Origin: a bacterium | Lineage (GTDB): Bacteria; Armatimonadota; Fimbriimonadia; Fimbriimonadales; Fimbriimonadaceae | Reading direction: 5' to 3' | Assembly (NCBI GenBank): GCA_027483535.1 | Contig: JAIXUN010000002.1 | Span: 1,240,001-1,304,000 of the forward strand | Length of the DNA stretch: 64,000 nt | Shown here: piece after piece, positions 1-7,815 of the stretch | How positions within the stretch are numbered: position 1 is the first letter of the stretch | Layout of the letters: every line of letters starts with the position of its first letter | Notes under the pieces: generated by a model | What the model was told of the DNA's origin: nothing | Databases searched by the model: none | Seen by the model: the letters and a program-made list of their open reading frames with translations, nothing else | Program-made: the position numbers and the translations under genes

Positions 1-278
1 AGTCAAAGGATGGCTGGACCCAGATTCCGGTGACCATTGACTACTCGAACCGGAAGAACATGCAGCCCAACGATCAACTGTTCCTATTGGTTCTGGTTGA
101 AAAAACGGGCACTCGCAGCAATGCGCTGGACCAGCTCCTGCTCGATATCCCGTTCAGTGAGATCAACGAGACGAACATGTCTTTGGATCTCCCTAACCCG
201 GATAGCTACTGGCTCGCGACCGTGTTTGGCAAGCGTCGGTGGGAAGTGTTCCCGCTCAACGTAGCCATCGCCCGCTAA
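1..278 (+). CDS. C-terminal end of an unknown protein (5' truncated by window edge)
   Basis: The reading frame is open from position 3 to a TAA at 276-278, so only the last 91 residues are visible. The visible part is an alternation of hydrophobic and polar stretches with no motif I recognise. There is no membrane segment and no cysteine. A GTG at 30 could act as a start, but the frame continues upstream without a stop and no ribosome site precedes it, so truncation by the window is the better reading. An intrinsic terminator follows 15 bp downstream, which marks the end of this transcription unit. Function unknown. Confidence 0.6.
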   Translation, partial: SKDGWTQIPVTIDYSNRKNMQPNDQLFLLVLVEKTGTRSNALDQLLLDIPFSEINETNMSLDLPNPDSYWLATVFGKRRWEVFPLNVAIAR

Positions 279-292
279 GCGATTGCATCACT

Positions 293-333
293 CTCTCCCC
301 TGGTTTAAGCCGGGGGAGATCTTTATTTTTTTG
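293..333 (+). terminator. Intrinsic terminator
   Basis: A GC-rich hairpin (CTCTCCCC at 293-300 against GGGGGAGA at 312-319, loop around GTTTAAG) is followed by TCTTTATTTTTTT. It ends the partial gene before it. The minus-strand gene stops at 323, inside the T-run, so read the other way the hairpin lies just past that gene's stop. Confidence 0.7.
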
Positions 334-628
334 ATCGGGAGAGGGAAGCGTAAAAGAATCCGCACAGGAAGCCTGGAGCCATCAAAGCTCCGGTCATGGA
401 AGCGACGATGTTGTACGGGTACGGGAAGAGCAACAAGCCCGCCGCCCCGCCAACAAGGACAGCCACTTGGACCCCAATGGTGAGAAGGCATCCGTCGTTC
501 TCGGCTCGAAAGCGCGTCCCGAGCGATTTAGCGATGAGGGTGAAGGTGATGGAACTTGCTAGCCAAGCAACGAAAACGAATGCGTAGATCGCTGCCGACG
601 GAATTGGCTGAGTCACCGGATATCGCAT
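323..628 (-). CDS. Small hypothetical membrane protein
   Basis: A 101-residue protein starting at the ATG at 628; a TTG at 649 would add seven residues. Three hydrophobic stretches are visible: around AAIYAFVFVAWLA near the N-terminus, a central segment around LTIGVQVAVLVGGAAGLLLF, and a C-terminal segment before the basic tail SRSKK. It looks like a small integral inner-membrane protein. I do not recognise the family. No ribosome site stands out before either start. It is transcribed away from the caspase gene at 774, and the two share a roughly 145 bp divergent region that holds an inverted repeat. Confidence 0.5.
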   Translation of the reverse strand: MRYPVTQPIPSAAIYAFVFVAWLASSITFTLIAKSLGTRFRAENDGCLLTIGVQVAVLVGGAAGLLLFPYPYNIVASMTGALMAPGFLCGFFYASLSRSKK

Positions 629-683
629 ATCAATAGTTTGAATCAACAAAACGGCGATCCGTCGCCATTCGGTCGTTCCTCAG

Positions 684-725
684 AAAGTTGGATTCAGAGG
701 GGAGAAAGGCCCTTCAGCCAACTTT
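684..725. repeat. Inverted repeat in the divergent region before the caspase gene
   Basis: AAAGTTGG at 684-691 is repeated inverted as CCAACTTT at 718-725 with a 26-nt loop. It lies 49 bp upstream of the ATG at 774, in the transcript leader or promoter of the first caspase gene. There is no T-run after it, so a terminator is unlikely. An operator or leader structure is possible. Confidence 0.35.
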
Positions 726-773
726 GAGGCGAAACGTAGACTGAACGTAAACGTGAGTTCATCAGAGGGATAT

Positions 774-2531
774 ATGAAGCGAGGAATTTTTACAGCAGTA
801 GGCTTGATCACGTTGGTGACTTGTTCAGTTGCCAGCGGAACAAAACGTCTGAAACAGGCCGAGACAGGCAGAAAGATCGCGTTCTTGGTGGGCGTTTCGA
901 ACTATGGGGGTACGGAAGGTTGCATCAAAGACCTAGCGATGGCTCACTCAGACGCAACAAAGTTGGCCGAGGCTTTGCGGAGCCTAGGCTGGAAGATCTA
1001 TCTTGCCGTAAGTAGCCCTGGCGACAGCAACCAAGTTTCCTTTGCCGCTAAGGAAAGAATTCTCACCCAGCTGAAGGAAATCGCCGACGATTCGAAGGTA
1101 TCCGACACGTTTCTCTTTTACTTCAGCGGTCACGGCATGAACGTTGGGACCGAGGGTTATCTTTGGCCATCCGACGGACGCTTTGAACGCGTTGGGCTGG
1201 ATTGGAAACCCCGCCTAAAAACACTCGTCTCCTTCTCAGAGCTAGAGTCGGTTTTCAAAACCATGAAGTCGACCAAGCGTGTGCTGGTCTCGGATGCTTG
1301 TCGAGAAGAGCGCACCGAAGTGGTTCGCGACGAGCCGGAGCAAAGGACCCTTCGAACATTTGTCGAAGACAAAACCGACATCTCAAAGCTGAACTCTAAA
1401 CTTGGTGAGGTTGTAAGCGCTGATTTTCATATCAGTACGGCGGCGTTGTACTCCTGCATCGTCGGAGAATATAGCTGGGAAACCGAGAACGGTGGCGTCT
1501 ACACGGGGGCTCTTGTGGAGGCGTTGGCGCGCGATGAAGAGTGTGCCGACGCCCGCGGACGCATTACCCCTGCCCTCGTAAAGACCGTCACCGCAAAGAA
1601 AGTTGCGGCGTGGACTCAACAATCTGGCAAGCGCCAAACACCGGAGGCAGTGATCCGAGAGCGAGACCCGATCATTCTTGGAATTCGTAAGTTTCCGAAC
1701 GGGTCTCAGCAGTCTGGAGGGTCTGGGGGATCCTCAGTCCTTGATGGGTACATGACCGCCGGAGCGGTTCTTACTGAAACCGCGCCCAGCTCGACGCCTG
1801 AAGGGACGGAGAACCTGGACGACTCCATAAGCCTGATCAATGGAAGCATCATTGCTCGTACCAATCTGGATCGATGGCACAAGTTGGTTTATCGCCACAA
1901 TCTCCTAGATCGAGATGCGGAGACGGACGAGGAACTAGCGACGTTCGAAGGCGAAACCACTTTGTCTCAGAAGAGCGGCTCCGGTGCTGAAGCTACTTAC
2001 GAAGTCTCCTTTAAGCTCTTGGATTGGACCATTCGACCCTTCAAGGGCAGCGGAGAAAAGAGCATCAAGTTCCCGTTCAAAGCTACGGAGTTCAAGGTCA
2101 CTCGGCAGGCAGGCTACGGAAAACCCGCCGTTCCCGGGCTGGGCAGCCTCGCCAAAGCCGAGGATGATTCTAGGAAGAACTACTGGAAAACGTACAACTT
2201 TTCCAACGATGGAGAACCGCCGGAGGGTTACCACTGGGGCAAGTATTACGGAGAGGTCTCGAGCGTGGTCTCCGCCGCCTTCCGATTCGGTGTCAATCGT
2301 GAGGAGCGTGAGCGCCGCGATTATAAGAGCGCGTACATCAACGACGGCATTCTGTACGTCGCCAGCGGCAACGCCAAAGGAGAGGGAAGGAAGCTTCAAT
2401 ACGACGTGAAGACGGGCTTCTTGCTACAGATCGAAGATACAGAGATCGTGGTGAACCCCTCGACGAAGCGTAAGGTTAAGAAAACTCACTTGGTCGTCTT
2501 GGACCCGGCCAAATCAATGATTCGCAAATAG
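774..2531 (+). CDS. Secreted caspase-family (peptidase C14) protein
   Basis: A 585-residue protein. The ATG at 774 is preferred over the GTG at 753 because AGAGGGA lies just upstream and the product then begins with a signal peptide (MKRGIFTAVGLITLVTCSVA). Residues about 33-300 form a caspase fold: an N-terminal strand IAFLVGVSNYGG, the catalytic histidine in FYFSGHG (His120) and the catalytic cysteine in LVSDACREE (Cys176). The remaining 280 residues after a Gly/Ser linker match no family I recognise; they contain many charged and Tyr/Trp residues. Bacterial C14 peptidases cleave after basic or acidic residues and serve in stress, development or defence. The export signal points to a role outside the cytoplasm. 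A second caspase gene follows after 37 bp, so the two are probably co-transcribed. Confidence 0.8.
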   Translation: MKRGIFTAVGLITLVTCSVASGTKRLKQAETGRKIAFLVGVSNYGGTEGCIKDLAMAHSDATKLAEALRSLGWKIYLAVSSPGDSNQVSFAAKERILTQLKEIADDSKVSDTFLFYFSGHGMNVGTEGYLWPSDGRFERVGLDWKPRLKTLVSFSELESVFKTMKSTKRVLVSDACREERTEVVRDEPEQRTLRTFVEDKTDISKLNSKLGEVVSADFHISTAALYSCIVGEYSWETENGGVYTGALVEALARDEECADARGRITPALVKTVTAKKVAAWTQQSGKRQTPEAVIRERDPIILGIRKFPNGSQQSGGSGGSSVLDGYMTAGAVLTETAPSSTPEGTENLDDSISLINGSIIARTNLDRWHKLVYRHNLLDRDAETDEELATFEGETTLSQKSGSGAEATYEVSFKLLDWTIRPFKGSGEKSIKFPFKATEFKVTRQAGYGKPAVPGLGSLAKAEDDSRKNYWKTYNFSNDGEPPEGYHWGKYYGEVSSVVSAAFRFGVNREERERRDYKSAYINDGILYVASGNAKGEGRKLQYDVKTGFLLQIEDTEIVVNPSTKRKVKKTHLVVLDPAKSMIRK

Positions 2532-2568
2532 AGCGGTCACCGTCTGGATCGTAGGAAAAAGAAATCTC

Positions 2569-4107
2569 ATGAAGTTAGCAATTGCATTTAGTATCGGTGT
2601 TGTTGGGCTCGTTCAAAGTGCCTGCGCCGATACGGCCATCTTGGTTGGAATCAACAAGTATCCGTACCTTCCAAACGCCACTCTAGAAGGCTGCGAAAAC
2701 GACATCGACAATATGAAAGCCGCCCTCGGCAAGCGCGGCTTTACTGAAGGCGAGTTCGTCATGTTCAAAAGCGAACAGGCCACCAAAGAGGCGATCCTCA
2801 ATGCGTGGCGACGAGCGGTGGCGAACGGTAAACCGGGGTCGCGAATTCACTACCACCACAGCTCTCACGGAGCCAAAGCGGGCAACGGAATCTCGACCCT
2901 CCTCACTGCGAGTTCGCGGGGTCAGAGCGTTTCGACCGACCTAACCTCTTTCGATTTCAAGCCGATCATTGATACGGCACGAGCGAAAGGAATCCACGTA
3001 ACGTTCATCGTCGATGCCTGCCATTCGGAGGGTGTCCTCTCCAAGAGCGTCAACCCGTTCAAAGGGAAGCCTCGCTACTTTGAGCGCACTGCGGTGAAGG
3101 GTGGACCAGACGCTTCTCAGTTCGGGACCACCTTGAATCGCTCGACCCCAAGCTTCCGGTCTGATGAGTTCACGTCGGCACCAAACCAAGGCTTGTTTGC
3201 TCAATACGTTGCGGCGCGTTACGCGCAGTACGCCTTTGAAACCAAGATCAACAACCTCAAGCAAGGCGTGTTCACGTTCTATCTCGCTCAAGTGATCGCC
3301 TCGGGCGCAAAGGTCTCTTGGCCCCAGGTGACGGCGACCGTCAACGGAAAGGTGTCTTCGTACAGCAAGGACGAACAAATTCCGGTTTACACGGGTCCTG
3401 CGTTCGAATTCTTGAGTGCGCCTCAACCCGCAGCCCCAACCCCGCCGAAACCTCCGACCAATCCCCCTTCGAACACGGGTGGGCAAGGAACGAACCAGTC
3501 CGGCGGTGGCACAGCGGTTCCGCCCAACCCGACGCCGGTTGCGCCTTCTGCTCCCGCACCCGGAAGCCTCGACTGGCCGGTCAACTTTGCAACGTTCTCG
3601 TCGCTGTACGCCTTTGACAACACCAATTCGAATGCGGTGACAGTCTCGATGACCGACGAAAAAGGCAAACCCTATCCGGCAGGAACGACTATTCGATTAA
3701 AGGGTGACCAGGAGCAGTACGTCGTTTTCACGATCAACGCTCGGCGACCCGGTTTCTATCTCATCCTCGACCGAGATTCGAATGATCGGGTACAGGTCAT
3801 GAACGCCGACCTTTCGGCAACCGTTCCGGAGATTCTCCAAGCCCTCCAAGTCGATCAGCCACGCGCTCTTCGATTCCCAGAAGGGAAGGACCAGGCCATC
3901 CGGTTCAATCAGACGGGACCGGAAAAGATCAAGGTGGTCTATTTCCAGGATGAGGCTGACGCCGAAAAGGCGGTGACGGCTCTCAAGAAGGCGATGAAGA
4001 ACAAGAGCCTAGGCGATCGAGAGAACCTTGAGTCTCCGTTCTCCGGGCTGACTTTCAAGCTGAAGAACCTAGCCACCGCAGACCTGCGATTCCAAATCGC
4101 TCGCTAA
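2569..4107 (+). CDS. Secreted caspase-family protein with proline-rich linker
   Basis: A 512-residue protein starting at ATG 2569. A signal peptide (cleavage likely after SACA, residue 20) precedes a C14 caspase domain (about 21-285) with the histidine in HSSHGAK (His100) and the cysteine in FIVDACHSEG (Cys151). A Pro/Gly/Ser/Thr linker follows (about 287-340), then a C-terminal beta-rich domain of about 160 residues. That domain resembles the DUF4384-type modules often joined to bacterial caspases, but the match is by eye only. It is the second of two adjacent caspases. The C-terminal domains differ between them, which suggests different targets. A perfect hairpin terminator closes the unit. 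Confidence 0.8.
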   Translation: MKLAIAFSIGVVGLVQSACADTAILVGINKYPYLPNATLEGCENDIDNMKAALGKRGFTEGEFVMFKSEQATKEAILNAWRRAVANGKPGSRIHYHHSSHGAKAGNGISTLLTASSRGQSVSTDLTSFDFKPIIDTARAKGIHVTFIVDACHSEGVLSKSVNPFKGKPRYFERTAVKGGPDASQFGTTLNRSTPSFRSDEFTSAPNQGLFAQYVAARYAQYAFETKINNLKQGVFTFYLAQVIASGAKVSWPQVTATVNGKVSSYSKDEQIPVYTGPAFEFLSAPQPAAPTPPKPPTNPPSNTGGQGTNQSGGGTAVPPNPTPVAPSAPAPGSLDWPVNFATFSSLYAFDNTNSNAVTVSMTDEKGKPYPAGTTIRLKGDQEQYVVFTINARRPGFYLILDRDSNDRVQVMNADLSATVPEILQALQVDQPRALRFPEGKDQAIRFNQTGPEKIKVVYFQDEADAEKAVTALKKAMKNKSLGDRENLESPFSGLTFKLKNLATADLRFQIAR

Positions 4108-4124
4108 AAAACGCGAAATCTGAG

Positions 4125-4169
4125 AAAAACCGTTCAATCGAGAAAATCGATTGAACGGTTTTTGCTTTT
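4125..4169 (+). terminator. Strong intrinsic terminator after the caspase pair
   Basis: A perfect 17-bp stem (4125-4141 with 4147-4163, loop GAAAA), A-rich on the 5' side and ending in TTTTT then GCTTTT. It separates the caspase genes from the sigma factor gene. An upstream in-frame start for the sigma gene at 4162 would fall inside this hairpin, which supports the later ATG at 4216. Confidence 0.85.
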
Positions 4170-4215
4170 CAAGTCACGAACTCATAAGATCGTGGAAATC
4201 GCAAGGCTAATTCCC

Positions 4216-4716
4216 ATGAACGCTTCCATAGACGTGGCAAAACTGGCAAAGGCGCACTACGACGCAGTATTTCGATTCTGCGCCGTACGTGTTGGAGCGG
4301 ATCGAGCCTCTGATGCTACACAAGAAGCGTTTCTCACCGCTCATCGCAATGCACATACCTTCCGGGGCGGCAGCGCGCCGCTTACGTGGGTGCTGGGCAT
4401 TGCCCTTAACGAATGTCGCCGCCTGCTGCGCAAAGAGGGACGGGAGGGTTATCTTCCCGACTTCGCTGAGCCGGCCGGTGACTCACCAGAATCGCGACTG
4501 GTGAACTCGGAGGTTCTCAAGTCGGCTCTTGCCAGACTCTCGGAAGAGCACCGCGCCGTCGTTCTTTTGCATGAAATCGACGGACTCACTCAAGTCGAGA
4601 TCTCCGAGGTTCTGGGAATACCCATCGGGACCGTAAAGAGTCGACTCCATCACGCTTTCGCTGCCTTAAGAAAGGCCATTTACGACGACACCGCTCGCAA
4701 GGAGGGGGTGCACTAA
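4216..4716 (+). CDS. ECF-type RNA polymerase sigma factor
   Basis: A 166-residue sigma-70 family protein of extracytoplasmic-function size. Region 2 is seen in the first 85 residues (YDAVFRFCAVRVG, ASDATQEAFLTAHRNAHTF, then TWVLGIALNECRRLLR). Region 4 with its helix-turn-helix is in the last 60 (LARLSEEHRAVVLLHEIDG, then EISEVLGIPIGTVKSRLHHA). The ATG at 4216 is chosen because the longer frame from 4162 runs into the upstream terminator stem. It overlaps the next gene by one base (TAATG), with GGAGGGGG just before, so the two are translationally coupled. The partner is therefore a candidate regulator of this sigma factor. Confidence 0.85.
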   Translation: MNASIDVAKLAKAHYDAVFRFCAVRVGADRASDATQEAFLTAHRNAHTFRGGSAPLTWVLGIALNECRRLLRKEGREGYLPDFAEPAGDSPESRLVNSEVLKSALARLSEEHRAVVLLHEIDGLTQVEISEVLGIPIGTVKSRLHHAFAALRKAIYDDTARKEGVH

Positions 4717-5903
4717 TGAAATCCAATTTAGTTCTAGACGGATTCACTCCTGAGGAAGCGAGTGAAATCAATGAGATTCGAGACGCTTTGCGCCGGGTCG
4801 AGAGGCCCGAACCAAAAGGGCTCGATGATCTTTTGGCAAAGCTCGAGGCAGAGCCCGTGAAAGAGGTCAACCCGGTTGTCTCGAAGGTGAGCTCTTTGTC
4901 GAACCGTTTCCTGCCCTCCTCGCCGCTCATGCGCTGGACGGCGGTTGCTGCTGTGGCAGTTGTTTTCGGGATTCTGATCACACCAACGGGTCAAGTAGGC
5001 AGCATCGGAGAAAAGATCGCGTCTGCCCAGGAATCGTCTTCTGTCGAGGGTGTCGCGACGACTTCAACATCGTCAAAAGTGGCAGCAACTGCTGGGTCCG
5101 CCCCAGCGGATATGGCCGAGCCATCTCGAAAGCGCTCCTTCGCAGGTGAGGCAGATAGCATTCCTCGCACAAGCAAAGCTCAGGCGGACAACTTGAGTTC
5201 TCAATCGCAAGCCAACTTCGGCCTAGCGATCGACCGCTCGGCAGATATGGAAGTTCGCGTGGCCGACGTTCCCAAAACCGTCCAAGCGATTGAGGCCGAG
5301 GCAAAGGTGTTCAAAGGCTTTGTCGCCTCCAGCGACCAGTTTCGCGACTTCGATCCCTCTTCCGGGGAGATCGCCGGATGCAACATGGAACTCAGAATCC
5401 CGACCGTCCATTTCGATCGGATGCTCGCGAAGATCGGCAATCTCGGCGAAGTGTTCCGAAAGCAAACCAGCGCGGTCGACATCACCTCGGAGACGGTCGA
5501 TACAGAAGCTCGGCTGAAGGCTCTCCGAGCCGAAGAGCAGCAACTGATGAGGGTTATGGACCAAACCCGAACTGTCAAAGAGATCCTGCTCGTCCGCGAA
5601 CAACTCTCCGATGTTCGGCAGAATATTGAGGCGATGGACGCGATGCTCAAGTCTCTCAAGACTCGCGCTTCGCTCAGCACCATTCGAGTCACTGTTCGTG
5701 AACGGCCGAAGTCGCCTAAGCCGGTTAATTCCGAGAGTTGGTCGAACGATGCTTTCAATTCCGCCAAAGAATCGCTGATCCTCAAAGCTCAGAACTTTGG
5801 AAAGTGGCTGATCTTCGCCGGTGTTTACTCGCCGATCTGGTTGCCGCCCGTGCTCATCGGCGTCTATCTCTACCGCCGCAGTCGAAAGCAATCACAATCT
5901 TGA
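4716..5903 (+). CDS. Membrane DUF4349 protein, candidate anti-sigma factor
   Basis: A 395-residue protein translationally coupled to the ECF sigma gene. Layout: a cytoplasmic N-terminus of about 70 acidic residues, a membrane segment at about 72-90, a Ser/Thr/Ala-rich periplasmic linker, and a domain at about 170-330 with the hallmarks of DUF4349 (MEVRVADVPKTVQAIEAEAK, then a coiled-coil rich in Glu and Gln). A second membrane segment (FGKWLIFAGVYSPIWLPPVL) and a basic cytoplasmic tail end it. DUF4349 proteins are often found beside sigma or two-component genes. The cytoplasmic N-terminus could bind the sigma factor, but it has no zinc-binding HxxxCxxC motif, so the anti-sigma role is inference from position and topology. 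Confidence 0.7.
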   Translation: MKSNLVLDGFTPEEASEINEIRDALRRVERPEPKGLDDLLAKLEAEPVKEVNPVVSKVSSLSNRFLPSSPLMRWTAVAAVAVVFGILITPTGQVGSIGEKIASAQESSSVEGVATTSTSSKVAATAGSAPADMAEPSRKRSFAGEADSIPRTSKAQADNLSSQSQANFGLAIDRSADMEVRVADVPKTVQAIEAEAKVFKGFVASSDQFRDFDPSSGEIAGCNMELRIPTVHFDRMLAKIGNLGEVFRKQTSAVDITSETVDTEARLKALRAEEQQLMRVMDQTRTVKEILLVREQLSDVRQNIEAMDAMLKSLKTRASLSTIRVTVRERPKSPKPVNSESWSNDAFNSAKESLILKAQNFGKWLIFAGVYSPIWLPPVLIGVYLYRRSRKQSQS

Positions 5904-5925
5904 GAATGTCTCGATAGGTTCAAAT

Positions 5926-5946
5926 CCCGGCCCGTCCGGGCTTTTC
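5926..5946 (+). terminator. Weak terminator-like hairpin after DUF4349 gene
   Basis: CCCGG (5926-5930) pairs with CCGGG (5936-5940) around a 5-nt loop and is followed by CTTTTC. The stem is short, so termination may be partial. It stands between the sigma/DUF4349 unit and the accD leader. Confidence 0.4.
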
Positions 5947-5952
5947 AGGACG

Positions 5953-5988
5953 GATACCCCCTTGTTCCTTGGGAACCTGGGGGGTATC
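5953..5988 (+). promoter_or_regulatory. Strong hairpin around the accD start, candidate translational control element
   Basis: GATACCCCC (5953-5961) pairs perfectly with GGGGGTATC (5980-5988). Inside it GTTCC (5964-5968) pairs with GGAAC (5972-5976), and the three-base apical loop is TTG at 5969-5971, the first possible accD start codon. There is no T-run, so it does not look like an intrinsic terminator. The 3' arm holds the only G-rich tract near the alternative TTG at 5999. Folding would hide either start, so regulation of accD translation is plausible. Confidence 0.45.
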
Positions 5989-6832
5989 TTCAAAGACCTT
6001 GAATACGAAGGCACCCGCGAATTCGGAAGCTTTTCTTCAGTGCATCAATTGCAAGAAGATTTTGTTTTCCATCGACTTCGAGCAGAACCTGCGGGTTTGC
6101 AACTATTGCGGACACCACCACCGCCTCTCCGCAGCTACGCGCATCGCGTGGACCTTCGATGAGGACACTTTTGAAGAGCTCGATACCGAACTGCGGTCGG
6201 GCAATCCTCTGGAGTTTCCCGATTACGTGGATAAGCTCCATGCTGCCGAAGCCAAAACGAAGCGCTTCGACTCCGTGGTTTCCGGCCGAGCCAAGCTTGA
6301 AGAGATGCCCGTTAGCGTTGCCGTTGCCGATTTCAACTTCATGGGCGGCTCTATGGGGTCCGTTGCGGGAGAGAAGATCACGCGCACCCTTGAACGAGCA
6401 GCTGACGAACAGACTCCCGCCATCATTTTCTGCGCTTCTGGCGGTGCTCGCATGCAGGAAGGACTTCTTAGCCTGATGCAGATGGCAAAGACCACCGCTG
6501 CCGCTCAGCGCTGCGCCGAGGCGGGGGTTCCTTACATCGCCGTCTTCACGGACCCGACCATGGCGGGCGTTCTCGCCAGCTACGCTTCGATCGCCGATGT
6601 GATTGTCGCCGAGCCGCGAGCCTTGGTGGGATTTGCCGGGACACGCGTGAGTAAGCAAGCGGGCGTGAGTAAAGTTCCCGACGATTTCCAAACCGCTGAG
6701 TTCTGCTTGAAGCACGGCATGATCGATCGAATCGTCCCGAGAAAGGAGATGAGAGATACGCTGGCGTCCTTGGTTAGAACGCTGGGTGGGCATGCGCTTT
6801 CTGCGTACGCGGCAAACGGGGGCAAAAAGTGA
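5969..6832 (+). CDS. accD: Acetyl-CoA carboxylase carboxyltransferase subunit beta
   Basis: A 287-residue AccD (277 if the TTG at 5999 is used). AccD and AccA form the carboxyltransferase that moves CO2 from carboxybiotin to acetyl-CoA, giving malonyl-CoA for fatty acid synthesis in the cytoplasm. The four-cysteine zinc ribbon is visible (Cys25, Cys28, Cys44, Cys47), followed by the crotonase-like domain with PAIIFCASGGARMQEGLLSL and the oxyanion-hole region VLASYASIADVIVAEPRALVG. No ATG exists upstream of the zinc ribbon, so the start must be TTG at 5969 or 5999, both at a strong hairpin. The frame overlaps accA by four bases (GTGA), so the two subunits are coupled in 1:1 order. accB and accC are not in this window. 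Confidence 0.93.
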   Translation: MGTWGVSSKTLNTKAPANSEAFLQCINCKKILFSIDFEQNLRVCNYCGHHHRLSAATRIAWTFDEDTFEELDTELRSGNPLEFPDYVDKLHAAEAKTKRFDSVVSGRAKLEEMPVSVAVADFNFMGGSMGSVAGEKITRTLERAADEQTPAIIFCASGGARMQEGLLSLMQMAKTTAAAQRCAEAGVPYIAVFTDPTMAGVLASYASIADVIVAEPRALVGFAGTRVSKQAGVSKVPDDFQTAEFCLKHGMIDRIVPRKEMRDTLASLVRTLGGHALSAYAANGGKK

Positions 6833-7815
6833 GTTCGCCAAAGACACACAAAGAGTGGGAAAGAGAGCTTCTAGAGCTTGAGGACTTCATTGCCAAGGCC
6901 CGTGAAGCGGCGCGCAAAGAGGCCGAGCCGAAGTCTCGCGAGGCACTCGAGGCGAAGATTGAAGACCTAGAAAAGGGTCGAGACAAGTTCATCGACGTGA
7001 TGTACAGCAATCTCGGACCTTGGGAAAAGGTTTTGATTGCCCGGGCCGAAAAGAGGCCCTACACGCTCGATTACGTGCAAGCACTCTTTTCTGAGTATGT
7101 GGAACTCCAAGGCGACCGCAGAGGCTTCGCCGATAACGCGATCATTGGTGGACCTGCGCTGTTCAACGGTCAGCCCGTGATGGTGGTGGGCCACCAGAAA
7201 GGTCGCAACATTCAAGAGCGTCAGTTCCGCAACTTCGGCATGGCGAAGCCGGAAGGGTATCGAAAGGCGATTCGTTTGTTCGATATGGCCGAGCGGTTCC
7301 GAATGCCCGTGATCAGCTTTGTGGACACCCCCGCCGCAGATCCCGGCGTCGAAAGTGAGTCGAGAGGGATCAGCGAAGCCATCGCGGCCGCGATCATGAA
7401 AATGTTCGAACTCACCGTTCCCACCGTTGCCGTAGTTATCGGCGAGGGCGGATCGGGAGGAGCCATCGGTATCGCGGCTTCTAATCGTGTTCTGATGCTT
7501 GAGAACTCGGTTTACTCCGTCATCCCTCCGGAAGGGTGTGCCGCCATTCTCTGGCGAATGCCGGAACGGGGTCCTGACGCGTCGAAGGCGTTGAAGCTCA
7601 CCGCCGCGTCGGCACTCGAATACGGCTTGATCGACGAGATTCTTCCCGAGCCAAAGGGTGGCGCGCACCGAAGTCCGGTGGAAACCTTCGCGACCGTAAA
7701 AGAAGCGATCGAGAAGCATTTAGGCGCCCTCCAAAAGCTATCTCCAGAGGTTGTCAAAACCGATCGGTACGACAAGTATCGCGGAATGGGTCGGTTCGAG
7801 ATCGCCGAGGGCTAA
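6829..7815 (+). CDS. accA: Acetyl-CoA carboxylase carboxyltransferase subunit alpha
   Basis: A 328-residue AccA, the usual length. It pairs with AccD in the carboxyltransferase tetramer. Family motifs are clear: an N-terminal coiled helix, YTLDYVQALFSEYVELQGDR, the VMVVGHQKGRN strand, GYRKAIRLFDMAERFRMPV, FVDTPAADPGVESESRG and VIGEGGSGGAIGI. The start is a GTG at 6829 that overlaps the accD stop, with GGGGG at 6818-6822 as ribosome site. At its 3' end it overlaps the stop codon of the convergent PAP2 gene by four bases. Confidence 0.95.
   Translation: MSSPKTHKEWERELLELEDFIAKAREAARKEAEPKSREALEAKIEDLEKGRDKFIDVMYSNLGPWEKVLIARAEKRPYTLDYVQALFSEYVELQGDRRGFADNAIIGGPALFNGQPVMVVGHQKGRNIQERQFRNFGMAKPEGYRKAIRLFDMAERFRMPVISFVDTPAADPGVESESRGISEAIAAAIMKMFELTVPTVAVVIGEGGSGGAIGIAASNRVLMLENSVYSVIPPEGCAAILWRMPERGPDASKALKLTAASALEYGLIDEILPEPKGGAHRSPVETFATVKEAIEKHLGALQKLSPEVVKTDRYDKYRGMGRFEIAEG

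Noticed and set aside
5223-6847. Long minus-strand frames opposite the DUF4349 gene and accD
   Set aside because: Both are shadows of well supported plus-strand genes.
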